From Planctomycetota bacterium (GTDB lineage: Bacteria > Planctomycetota > UBA1135 > JADKAF01), in the NCBI GenBank assembly GCA_016719295.1, contig JADKAF010000001.1, positions 5,332,001-5,396,000 on the forward strand: 64,000 nucleotides of DNA. Reading direction: 5' to 3'. This document shows positions 33,173-41,765 of the stretch, piece after piece; position 1 is the first letter of the stretch; each line of letters opens with the position of its first letter. The position numbers were made by a program, and so were the translations under genes. The notes beneath the pieces are model-generated. The model was not told the DNA's origin and searched no databases. It was given only the letters and a program-made list of their open reading frames with translations.

Positions 33173-36100
33173 TCAGTGCGCCGGAGGCGCGTGCTCCGCG
33201 TCGCTCGTTGCGGCCTTCGGCTGCGCCGCGGTCTTCTTGCGCAGCAGACCTTCCACGAAGGTGTAGTTGCCCGGGATGATGAACACGCCGAGCGCCGTGG
33301 CGACGAGCATGCCCCAGAAGACGCCCGTGCCCATCACGTTCTGCGCGCCGGCGCCGGCGCCGTTCGCGAGCATGAGCGGAACGACGCCGAGGATGAACGC
33401 GAAGGCGGTCATCAGGATCGGGCGGAAGCGGAGGCGCGCCGAGGTGAGCGCGGCGTCTTCGAGCGCCAGGCCCTCTTCGTGCTTCGCCTTCGCGAACTCG
33501 ACGATCAAGATCGCGTTCTTCGCCGCGAGGCCGATGAGCATGACCAGGCCGATCTGCACGTAGACGTTGAGGTCGTAGCCCGCGAGCCACGTGCCGAAGA
33601 AGGAGCCCAGCACGACGAGCGGGGAGCCCAAGAGCACCGCCCACGGCAGGCGCCAGCTCTCGTACATCGCGGCCAACAGCAAGAACACGCAGACGATCGC
33701 CATCACGAAGGTCGGCCCCGCGGGTGGCGCGATCTTCTCTTGGTAGGTCATCTGCGCGTAGGCGCGGTCCATCTCCGGAGGCATCGTCTCTTCGAAGACC
33801 GCCTCCAGCGCGGCGAGCGCTTGCCCCGAGGTCGCGCCGCGAGAGGGGGCTCCTTGGATCTCCACCGAGCGCATCAGGTTGAAGCGATTGGTCAGCTCGG
33901 TGCCGGTGCCGTCGTCGATGGTCATCAGGGTCGAGAGCGGCACCATGGCCCCGGTCGTCTTCGAGCGTACGTGGATCTCGCCGATGTCCTCGGCCTTCAG
34001 GCGCCGGCTCGCATCGGATTGCACGTAGACGCGGTAGAGGCGGCCGAAGCGATTGAAGTCATTGATGTAGGTTCCGCCGAGGCACGCCGAGAGAGCCTGG
34101 AACGCCTCGTTCACCGGGATGCCGAGCGCGCGCGCCTTCTCGCGGTCGAGCTCGACCATGACCTGTGGGTAGTTGGGATCAAAGGAGGTGAAGATCGTCC
34201 CGATCTCGGAGCGCTGCCGCGCCGCGGCGATGAACTTCTGGGTGAGCGCACCCAGCTCCTGCACGCTCTTCGTGCCGCTGCGATCCTGGATCAGGAAGTT
34301 GAAGCCCGCGGCGGCACCGAAGCCGGATAGCGTCGGGATGTTGAAGGGGAAGATCACCGCCTCGGGGATCGCGGAGAAGCGCTGCGCGAGCTTCGCCATG
34401 ATGCCGCGCACGTGCAGCTCCTTGGTCTGCCGCTCTTCCCAAGGCTCGAGGCGCGCGAAGATCGACCCGTAGTTGGGCTGGTAGGTCGAGGTGGCGGCAC
34501 CGTAGCCGCCGATCGACTGGAACGAGTCGATGCCCTCGGCCTCGGTGAGGATCTTCTCGACCTCGGCCATGACCTCGCTCGTGCGCGCGAGCGAGGCACC
34601 GGCGGGGAGCTGCACGCTGACCCCCAAGATCCCCTGGTCCTCTTCGGGGATGAAGCCCGCCGGGATCCGCTGCGCGAAGTAGCCGGCGCCGAACACGACC
34701 GCGCCGACGAGGAGCAGAGTCACGAAGGATCGCCGGATCAGCAGGCGCGAGACGCCGACATAGCCGTTGGTGGTGACCTCGAAGACCTTGTTGAAGCCTC
34801 GGAAGAACGCGCCCAGCGGGCCCCACATGGGCTTCGGGGGCTTCAGCATGAGCGCGCAGAGCGCTGGCGTCAGCGAGAGCGCGTTGAACGCCGAGAGCAG
34901 CACCGAGATCGCGATGGTGAGCGCGAACTGCTTGTACATGCTGCCGACCAGGCCGCCGAGCAGCGCCACCGGCACGAATACCGCGGACAGGATGAGCGCG
35001 ATGCCGATCACGGGCCCGGAGACCTCCTGCATCGCCTTCACCGTCGCTTCGCGAGGCGAGAGCCCGTGCTCCAGGTGATGGATCACCGCTTCGACCACGA
35101 CGATCGCGTCGTCGACCACGATCCCGATCGCGAGCACGAGGCCGAACATCGAGAGCGTGTTCAGCGAGAAGCCGAGCATCGGGAAGAAGATGAAGGTCCC
35201 GATCAGCGACACGGGGATCGTGATCAGCGGGATGATCGTGGCCCGCACGTTCTGCAGGAAGATGAAGACCACCAGCGTGACGAGGATCAGCGCTTCGATG
35301 AAGGTCTTCACGATCTCGTGGATCGACGCTTCGACCGCAGGCGTCGTGTCGTAGACGATCTTGTAGTCCATGCCGGACGGGAAGGCCTTCTTCGCGTCCT
35401 CCATCGCGGCGTAGATCGTCTCGGCGGCGCGGAGCTGATCCGCGCCCGGCAGCAGGTAGACAGCCATGGCGCCAGCGGGCTTGCCGTTCAAGCGGCCGAA
35501 GGCGTTGTAGTCCTGAGCGCCAAGCTCGGCGCGCCCGATGTCGCCGATGCGCACGACCTCGCCGTTCGGCGACTCGCGCAGGATGATGGCCTCGAACTCC
35601 TCGGTGGTGATGAGGCGCCCCGGAGTGCTCACCGTGCGGGTGAACTCCTGATCCGCCGGCGTCGGAGCTCCGCCTACCTTGCCCGCGGGGGCCAGTAGGT
35701 TCTGCTCCTTGATCGCGGAGGAGATGTCGCTTGGAACGATGCCGAGCTTCGCCATCTTGTCCGGCTCGATCCAGATACGCATGCCGTACTCGGCGCCACC
35801 GAAGAGATCGACCTGGGCGATCCCCGGGATGCGCAGCAGGCGGTCGCGCAGGTTGATGCCGCAATAGTTGATGAGGAAGCTCGCGTCGTAGGCCTCCGAC
35901 GGCGAATAGAGCGAGATCAGCATCAAGATGCTGGGGCTCTGCTTCTTCACCGTGACGCCTTGCTGCGTCACTTCCTGCGGCAAGCGCGCCTGGGCCGCGG
36001 ATACGCGGTTCTGCGTCAGCACGTTGGCGATGTCCTGATCGGTGCCGACCTCGAAGTTGACGTCGAGCATCATGCGGCCGTCGCTGGTGTTCGACGACTT

Positions 36101-36334
36101 CATGTAGATCAGGCGGTCGACGCCGTTCACCTCCTGCTCGATCGGTGTCGCGACCGACTGCTCGACCGCTTCCGCCGAGGCGCCGGGGTAGTTCGCGGTG
36201 ACGCGAATGTTCGGCGGGGCGAGGAAGGGGTATTGCTCGACGGAGAGCCCTTGCAGCGTGATGACGCCCATCAGCACCGTCAGGATCGAGATCACGATCG
36301 CGACGATGGGGCGACGGATGAAGAACTGGGCCAT
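33173..36334 (-). CDS. RND efflux pump, HAE1 (AcrB/MexF) family
   Basis: A 1,053-residue inner-membrane proton-driven multidrug exporter of full family length. The start MAQFFIRRPIVAIVISILTV is the classical one. The proton relay aspartates are in IVVDDAIVVVE and the lysine in GLAAKNAILIVEFAK; both porter regions and twelve membrane segments are present. AcrB-type pumps form trimers and need a periplasmic adaptor and a TolC-like duct, but neither gene adjoins: upstream is divergent glgP and downstream is the tandem repeat. It is therefore an orphan pump that must borrow partners encoded elsewhere. The C-terminal tail is rich in Ala, Lys and Glu. Confidence 0.95.
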   Translation of the reverse strand: MAQFFIRRPIVAIVISILTVLMGVITLQGLSVEQYPFLAPPNIRVTANYPGASAEAVEQSVATPIEQEVNGVDRLIYMKSSNTSDGRMMLDVNFEVGTDQDIANVLTQNRVSAAQARLPQEVTQQGVTVKKQSPSILMLISLYSPSEAYDASFLINYCGINLRDRLLRIPGIAQVDLFGGAEYGMRIWIEPDKMAKLGIVPSDISSAIKEQNLLAPAGKVGGAPTPADQEFTRTVSTPGRLITTEEFEAIILRESPNGEVVRIGDIGRAELGAQDYNAFGRLNGKPAGAMAVYLLPGADQLRAAETIYAAMEDAKKAFPSGMDYKIVYDTTPAVEASIHEIVKTFIEALILVTLVVFIFLQNVRATIIPLITIPVSLIGTFIFFPMLGFSLNTLSMFGLVLAIGIVVDDAIVVVEAVIHHLEHGLSPREATVKAMQEVSGPVIGIALILSAVFVPVALLGGLVGSMYKQFALTIAISVLLSAFNALSLTPALCALMLKPPKPMWGPLGAFFRGFNKVFEVTTNGYVGVSRLLIRRSFVTLLLVGAVVFGAGYFAQRIPAGFIPEEDQGILGVSVQLPAGASLARTSEVMAEVEKILTEAEGIDSFQSIGGYGAATSTYQPNYGSIFARLEPWEERQTKELHVRGIMAKLAQRFSAIPEAVIFPFNIPTLSGFGAAAGFNFLIQDRSGTKSVQELGALTQKFIAAARQRSEIGTIFTSFDPNYPQVMVELDREKARALGIPVNEAFQALSACLGGTYINDFNRFGRLYRVYVQSDASRRLKAEDIGEIHVRSKTTGAMVPLSTLMTIDDGTGTELTNRFNLMRSVEIQGAPSRGATSGQALAALEAVFEETMPPEMDRAYAQMTYQEKIAPPAGPTFVMAIVCVFLLLAAMYESWRLPWAVLLGSPLVVLGSFFGTWLAGYDLNVYVQIGLVMLIGLAAKNAILIVEFAKAKHEEGLALEDAALTSARLRFRPILMTAFAFILGVVPLMLANGAGAGAQNVMGTGVFWGMLVATALGVFIIPGNYTFVEGLLRKKTAAQPKAATSDAEHAPPAH

Positions 36335-36491
36335 GGGAGGCTCTAGCACCGAGGGGAGAAGGCGAAGGCAGCAATAGAGCCCGCGCCGGAGGGGCACGCA
36401 ACAGCGGAATCGGCGGAGCGACCTGCCCCAGGAGGAGACTTGTCGCGACGGCGCGCGCATGGAACATCTGGCCCGATCGGAGGTCTCCCGC

Positions 36492-39044
36492 ATGCCGAAG
36501 CCGCCCCTCTCGCCCTCGCCTTCCTCGACCGCCACGGGCCACTCGGAGCTCGCCGCTCTGATCCGGCGCTATGGCTGCGGACCGATCGCCTTCACCGGCG
36601 AGCGCGACGCGCTCTACGAGCGGCATCTGCTCTTCGATGCCGTGATCGGGGTCGATCAGGCCGGGCCGCGCGAGCGTTTCGAAGCCGCGGCGCGCTCCGT
36701 CCGCGACGTGCTGTCGCAGCTCTGGGTGCTCTGCGAGCAGACCTACGCCGAGCGTCGGGCGAAGCGCATCTACTACCTCTCGATGGAGTTCCTGATCGGG
36801 CGCTCCCTCGGCAGCAACCTGCTGAACCTCGGCTTGACCCCGCTCCTCGATCGCGAGACCAGCGAGCGGCAGCTCGTGTGGGCGGAGATCCTCGAGCAGG
36901 AGCCCGACGCGGGTCTCGGCAACGGCGGGCTCGGGCGGCTCGCCGCCTGCTTCCTCGAGTCCATGGCCTCGCTCGATCTGCCGGCGATGGGCTACGGCCT
37001 GCGCTATGAGTACGGGATGTTCCGCCAGGAGCTGCGCCTCGGCAGGCAGCACGAGCGGCCTGATCACTGGCTCGAGCGCGTCGACCCCTGGGAGGTCGCG
37101 CGACCGCAGGAGCGCATCGAGATCGAGCTGCCCTGCTCGTTCGAGGTCCGCGACGGCGCGCTCGCGATCGTGCGCGGCAAGCCCTCGCGTCTCTACGGTG
37201 TGCCCTACGATCGACCCGTCGTCGGGCACGGCGGGCGCACCATCGCGACGCTGCGCCTCTTCACCGCGGTATCCGGCGAGGGCTTCGACTTCGGCGAGTT
37301 CTCGAGCGGGGACTTCGTGGGCGCGCTGGCGGGCACCCTCGCCGCGGAGTCGCTGACGCGCGTGCTCTATCCCGATGACTCGACGACCCAAGGCAAGATG
37401 CTGCGCTTCGTGCAGGAGTTCTTCCTCGTCGCCTGCGCGCTGCGCGACCTCGTGCGGCGCTTCCGACGCGGCGGCGAGCCGTGGAGCGCGCTGCCCGATC
37501 GCGCGGCGATCCAGATGAACGACACCCACCCCGCGCTCGCCGTGCCCGAGCTGCTGCGCCTCCTGCTCGACGAGGCGGGGCTCGGCTGGGATGAGGCTTG
37601 GGAGCTCACGCGCCGCACGCTGGCGTACACCAATCACACGCTGCTCCCCGAGGCGCTCGAGAAGTGGCCCGTCACGTGGCTCGAGATGCTGATCCCGCGG
37701 CACCTCGAGCTGCTCTACGAGATCAATCGCCGCTTCTTGGACGAGGTGCGCCAGCGCTTCCCCGGCGACGAGGCGAAGGTCGCGCGCGCGAGCCTCTTCG
37801 AGGAAGGGGCCGCCAAGCAGGTCCGCATGGCGCACGTGGCCTGCGTCGGAGCCCATCGCACGAACGGCGTCGCCGCGATCCACTCCGAGCTCCTGCGCAC
37901 GCGCACGCTGCGCGACCTCGCGGAGATCTTCCCGGAGCGCTTCCTCAACGTGACGAACGGCATCACGCCGCGCCGCTGGCTCGCGCTGGCCAATCCGGCC
38001 CTCGCGCGCGTCGTGAGCGAGGCCATCGGGCCGCGCTGGATCGAGGATCTCTCCGAGCTCGCGAAGCTGCGCCCTCTCGCCGGTCGACCCGCGCTGCGCG
38101 AGGGCTTCCACGCCGCGAAGGCGGAGGCGAAGCAGCGCTTCGCCGCGTGGCTCGTCGAGCGCGGCGGCCCGACGCTGGATCCCGCGGCGATCTTCGATGC
38201 GCAGGTGAAGCGCCTGCACGAGTACAAGCGCCAGCTCCTGAACGCGCTGCGCATCGCCGCGCTCTATGCCGAGCTCCGCGAGCAGCCGAGCCGCGAGAGC
38301 GCGCCGCGCCTCTTCCTCTTCGCCGGCAAGGCAGCGCCGGCGTATCGCGCCGCGAAGGCGATCCTCGCGCTGCTCGTCGATCTCGGGGAGCGCCTCGACG
38401 CCGATCCCGCCGTGCGCGGACGCCTGCGTTGCGTCTTCCTGCCGAACTACTCGGTGACCTTGGCCGAGCGCCTGATCCCCGCCAGCGAGATCTCGAACCA
38501 GATCTCGACGGCGGGCTACGAGGCCAGCGGCACGAGCAACATGAAGTTCCAGCTGAACGGCGCGGCGACGCTCGGGACGCGCGACGGAGCGACGATCGAG
38601 ATCGCCGAGGAGGTGGGCGAGCGGGACCTCTTCCTCTTCGGGCTCAGCGCCGAGGAGGTCGAGGCCAGCGCGGCGAGCTACGATGCGCGCGCGATCTACG
38701 AGAGCCGCCCGCGCGTCCGCGCCGCCGTCGATCTCCTCTTCGGCGAAGCGGGGGCCGCCGTGCGCGAGGATGCGGCGCTGCTCCGCGCCAGCTTGCTCGA
38801 GCAGGGCGATCGCTATCGCTTGCTCGCGGACCTCGAGAGCTATCTCGACGCCGACGCGCGCTTGCTCGCTCGATACGCCGATCGCGACGCGTGGGCCACG
38901 ACGGCGCTGCGCAACATCGCCGGAGCGGGCCAGTTCTCGAGCGATCGCTCGATCGCGGAGTACGCGGAGAAGATCTGGGGCGTGGCACCCTGTCGGGTGG
39001 GCTGCGAGGCGGAGCAGGGCTCGAGGAAACAGCCTCGGAGCTGA
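36492..39044 (+). CDS. glgP: glycogen/starch phosphorylase
   Basis: An 850-residue GT35 enzyme that releases glucose-1-phosphate from alpha-1,4-glucan. Signatures include YLSMEFLIGRSLGSNLLNLG, EPDAGLGNGGLGRLAACFLES, YGLRYEYGMFRQ, AIQMNDTHPALAVPE, RRTLAYTNHTLLPEALE, QVKRLHEYKRQLLNALRI, and the PLP-lysine site EASGTSNMKFQLNG. I prefer the ATG at 36492 because CGGAGG lies 8 bases upstream; the ATG at 36459 lacks such a site. No other glycogen genes are near. It diverges from the RND pump and converges with the SenB-like gene, 13 bases away. Confidence 0.96.
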   Translation: MPKPPLSPSPSSTATGHSELAALIRRYGCGPIAFTGERDALYERHLLFDAVIGVDQAGPRERFEAAARSVRDVLSQLWVLCEQTYAERRAKRIYYLSMEFLIGRSLGSNLLNLGLTPLLDRETSERQLVWAEILEQEPDAGLGNGGLGRLAACFLESMASLDLPAMGYGLRYEYGMFRQELRLGRQHERPDHWLERVDPWEVARPQERIEIELPCSFEVRDGALAIVRGKPSRLYGVPYDRPVVGHGGRTIATLRLFTAVSGEGFDFGEFSSGDFVGALAGTLAAESLTRVLYPDDSTTQGKMLRFVQEFFLVACALRDLVRRFRRGGEPWSALPDRAAIQMNDTHPALAVPELLRLLLDEAGLGWDEAWELTRRTLAYTNHTLLPEALEKWPVTWLEMLIPRHLELLYEINRRFLDEVRQRFPGDEAKVARASLFEEGAAKQVRMAHVACVGAHRTNGVAAIHSELLRTRTLRDLAEIFPERFLNVTNGITPRRWLALANPALARVVSEAIGPRWIEDLSELAKLRPLAGRPALREGFHAAKAEAKQRFAAWLVERGGPTLDPAAIFDAQVKRLHEYKRQLLNALRIAALYAELREQPSRESAPRLFLFAGKAAPAYRAAKAILALLVDLGERLDADPAVRGRLRCVFLPNYSVTLAERLIPASEISNQISTAGYEASGTSNMKFQLNGAATLGTRDGATIEIAEEVGERDLFLFGLSAEEVEASAASYDARAIYESRPRVRAAVDLLFGEAGAAVREDAALLRASLLEQGDRYRLLADLESYLDADARLLARYADRDAWATTALRNIAGAGQFSSDRSIAEYAEKIWGVAPCRVGCEAEQGSRKQPRS

Positions 39045-39057
39045 TCTGGCGCAGCGC

Positions 39058-40029
39058 TCAGGCGCTTGGTACCAGCTCCAGGAGCAGGCGGCGCAGGGCC
39101 GCGCGCTCGCGCTCGGGCGCGACGAGGCGCGCAAGCGCGCGGCTGCGCCGCGCGAGCCGAGCGAGGAACGCGGCATCGGCTTCGCAGCGCTGGAGGAGCT
39201 CCGCCAGAGCGCCCTCGTCGCCGACCTCGAAGAGCCCGGGGTGCCGTCGACCCAGGCTCGCGACGGCGCCGTCGATGCGGGTCGCGAGCACGGGCGTCCC
39301 GCACGCGAGCGCCTCGAGCAGGGAGCTCGGGCTCCCTTCGCTGCGCGAGCTCAGCACGAAGGCGCGAGCGCGCGCGATCCACTGCAGCGCCTCGCCGTGG
39401 CGGCGCTCGCCGAGCCAGAGATAGCGCGGGTTCTCTCGCATCTCCTGCTCTGCCGCGAGCTTCCAGGCCTCGTCGTGCGCGCCGCCGAGATGAACGATGC
39501 GCAGTCGCGAGCTCGCCGGGAGGAGGCGCGCGGCGCGCGCGGGGAGCAGCGGGTCCTTCACCGCGCGCAGATGGCTCACGGTGACGACCTCGAAGGTGCC
39601 TGCCGCCGGAGGCTCGCGGCGCTCTGGCGCGCGCGCCGACTGCCTCACGACGCGCGCCTTCGCGCGGAGCTCGGACGCGAGCGCTGCGAGCGCCAGCGGC
39701 TGGAGGACGATCAAGCGATCCGAGAGCGCAAGGGTGCGCTGCGTCTCCGCGCGCTCGCGGTACTCGCCGTAGAGATCGGTCCCCGTCAGCGCCGTCGCGA
39801 CCGGCAGCCGCGGGTTCCGCGCGCGGTGCCTCTCGATCGCCGCGGCGCTGCGCCACGCGTGCAGCGCGATCAGGAGCTCGGGTCTCCCGCGCTCGGCTTC
39901 GCCGTCGATCCACACGCGATGCCCGAGCTCGCGCAGGAGCTTCGCCCAGCGCAGCGCCGTGACGCGATTGCCGTGGGTCGAGCCGCGCGGGCTCGGAGTG
40001 GCGATGGCGATGCGGAGAGTGTGGCGCAC
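39058..40029 (-). CDS. senB: SenB-like selenosugar synthase (TIGR04348 glycosyltransferase)
   Basis: A 323-residue GT4-fold enzyme. It fits the TIGR04348 family, now known as SenB of selenoneine synthesis: RIAIATPSPRGSTHGNRVTALRWAKLLRELGHRV, LLIALHAWRSAAAIER, VATALTGTDLYGEY, LSDRLIVLQPLAL, VSHLRAVKDPLLPARAARLLP, and NPRYLWLGERRHGEAL. SenB joins selenophosphate to UDP-GlcNAc to give a selenosugar; this is established for the family, not tested here. The usual partners senA and senC (selD-like) are not in this window. The start is a GTG at 40029, where similarity begins; the frame is open further upstream. Alternative: a general GT4 enzyme with no selenium link. Confidence 0.72.
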   Translation of the reverse strand: MRHTLRIAIATPSPRGSTHGNRVTALRWAKLLRELGHRVWIDGEAERGRPELLIALHAWRSAAAIERHRARNPRLPVATALTGTDLYGEYRERAETQRTLALSDRLIVLQPLALAALASELRAKARVVRQSARAPERREPPAAGTFEVVTVSHLRAVKDPLLPARAARLLPASSRLRIVHLGGAHDEAWKLAAEQEMRENPRYLWLGERRHGEALQWIARARAFVLSSRSEGSPSSLLEALACGTPVLATRIDGAVASLGRRHPGLFEVGDEGALAELLQRCEADAAFLARLARRSRALARLVAPERERAALRRLLLELVPSA

Positions 40030-40277
40030 GCGAGGATCTTGCCCGAGTGAGCTGGCCGCGGTCGACGCTCGATCTCGAGGCTCGCCGAGAACCGATGGTC
40101 CAGCCTGGTGCTCGCGAAGCCGGCGCGCGCGCTTCACCGTCGCCAGCCAGGGCGTGTGCGTGAGAAGCTGGGCGCGCACGTCGCGCTCCGCCATCTTCGA
40201 CCGTCATTCGCCGCCGGCTGCATCCGCGGCGTCGCGACTCGCGAAGCGCGGCGCTCCCGCGCCGCGAGCCCTCCCGC

Positions 40278-41765
40278 ATGATCGCCCCCGTCCCCACCCT
40301 CCGCGTCACCGCCTGCAACGACCGCCCGCTGCAGCCTGGCGGCGGCTACGTCCTCTACTGGATGATCGCGCACCGGCGCACGCGCTGGAGCTTCGCGCTG
40401 CAGCACGCGGTGCGGCGCGCGCAAGAGCTGGGCAAGCCCTTGCTCGTGCTTGAGGCGCTGCGCTGCGACTACCGCTGGGCCAGCGATCGGCTGCACCGCT
40501 TCGCGATCGAAGGCATGGCGGAGAACGCGCGGCGCTTCGAGCAGGCCGGCGTGCGCTACCTGCCCTATGTCGAGCCCGAGCGCGGCGCGGGGCGCGGATT
40601 GCTGGAGGCTCTCGCGGCTCGGGCGGCGCTCGTCGTCACCGATGAGTTCCCCTGCTTCTTCCTGCCGCGCATGGTCGCCGCCGCGGCGCAGAAGGTCGCG
40701 GTGCGGATGGAGCAGGTCGATGCGAACGGCATCCTCCCGCTGCGCGCGAGCGAGAAGGCCTATCCCACGGCGGCGCTCTTCCGGCGGCACTTTCAGAAAG
40801 TAGGGCGCGAGCATCTCGCCGCGTTCCCGCTCGAGAATCCGCTCGCGCGCGCGAAGGACCTCCAGGGCGCGAGTGTCCCGCGCGAGGTGAGCGCGCGGTG
40901 GAAGATGGCGTCGAAGGAGCTGCTCGCGGGCGAGGCGAGCGCGCTCGCGGAACTGCCGATCGACCACGCGGTTCCTCCCACGGCGATGCGCGGTGGGAGC
41001 GCCGCCGGGGAAGCGCGGATGGACGCGTTCCTGAAGGACAAGCTCGCGCGCTATCCCGACGATCGCAATCACCCCGACGATCAGGGCGCGAGCGGTCTCT
41101 CTCCCTATCTTCACTTCGGTCATGTCGGGGTCCACGAGCTGGTGCACCGCGTGCTGGCGGGCGAGAGCTGGACCGCGGAGCGCTTGCTGCCGAAGCCGAA
41201 CGGCTCGCGCGAAGGTTGGTGGGGGCTCTCTCCCGCGGGCGAGGGCTTCCTCGACGAGGCGATCACCTGGCGCGAGGTGGGCTACGGCTTCTGCTTCCAT
41301 CGCGCGCACGACTACGAGCGCTTCGAGTCGCTGCCGGAGTGGGCGCGCGCGACGCTGCAGAAGCACGCGCAGGATCCGCGACCCGAGCACTACTCGCGTC
41401 GCCAGCTCGAAGAAGCGCGCACGCACGACGAGATCTGGAACGCCGCGCAGCGCGAGCTCCGCCGCGAAGGGCGCATGCACAACTACCTGCGCATGCTGTG
41501 GGGGAAGAAGATCCTGCAGTGGACGAAGGACCCCGAGGTCGCACTCCAGACCACGATCGAGCTCAACAACCGCTGGGCCCTCGATGGGCGGAATCCCAAC
41601 TCCTACTCCGGCATCTTCTGGACGCTCGGGCGCTTCGATCGCCCGTGGGCGCCCGAGCGGCCCATCTTCGGCACGGTGCGCTACATGAGCTCGGACAGCA
41701 CGCGGAAGAAGCTGCACTTGAAGCGCTATCTCGCGACCTACGGCGCGGAGCCGAGCGGTGAGTGA
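40278..41765 (+). CDS. phr: class II CPD photolyase
   Basis: A 495-residue FAD-dependent DNA repair enzyme that uses blue light to split cyclobutane pyrimidine dimers. Class II marks are GGGYVLYWMIAHRRTRWSFAL at the start, GLSPYLHFGHVG, FLDEAITWREVGYGFC, HNYLRMLWGKKILQW, and NNRWALDGRNPNSYSGIFW. ATG at 40278 lies within a few bases of the first homologous residue. The next gene, another class II photolyase, starts at a GTG 8 bases before this stop, so the two are co-translated. Confidence 0.92.
   Translation: MIAPVPTLRVTACNDRPLQPGGGYVLYWMIAHRRTRWSFALQHAVRRAQELGKPLLVLEALRCDYRWASDRLHRFAIEGMAENARRFEQAGVRYLPYVEPERGAGRGLLEALAARAALVVTDEFPCFFLPRMVAAAAQKVAVRMEQVDANGILPLRASEKAYPTAALFRRHFQKVGREHLAAFPLENPLARAKDLQGASVPREVSARWKMASKELLAGEASALAELPIDHAVPPTAMRGGSAAGEARMDAFLKDKLARYPDDRNHPDDQGASGLSPYLHFGHVGVHELVHRVLAGESWTAERLLPKPNGSREGWWGLSPAGEGFLDEAITWREVGYGFCFHRAHDYERFESLPEWARATLQKHAQDPRPEHYSRRQLEEARTHDEIWNAAQRELRREGRMHNYLRMLWGKKILQWTKDPEVALQTTIELNNRWALDGRNPNSYSGIFWTLGRFDRPWAPERPIFGTVRYMSSDSTRKKLHLKRYLATYGAEPSGE

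Noticed and set aside
34179..39176. Very long minus-strand open frame across the RND and glgP genes
   Set aside because: It is a shadow of two clear genes; GC-rich codons keep antisense frames open. Composition is Arg/Ala-rich with no family signature.
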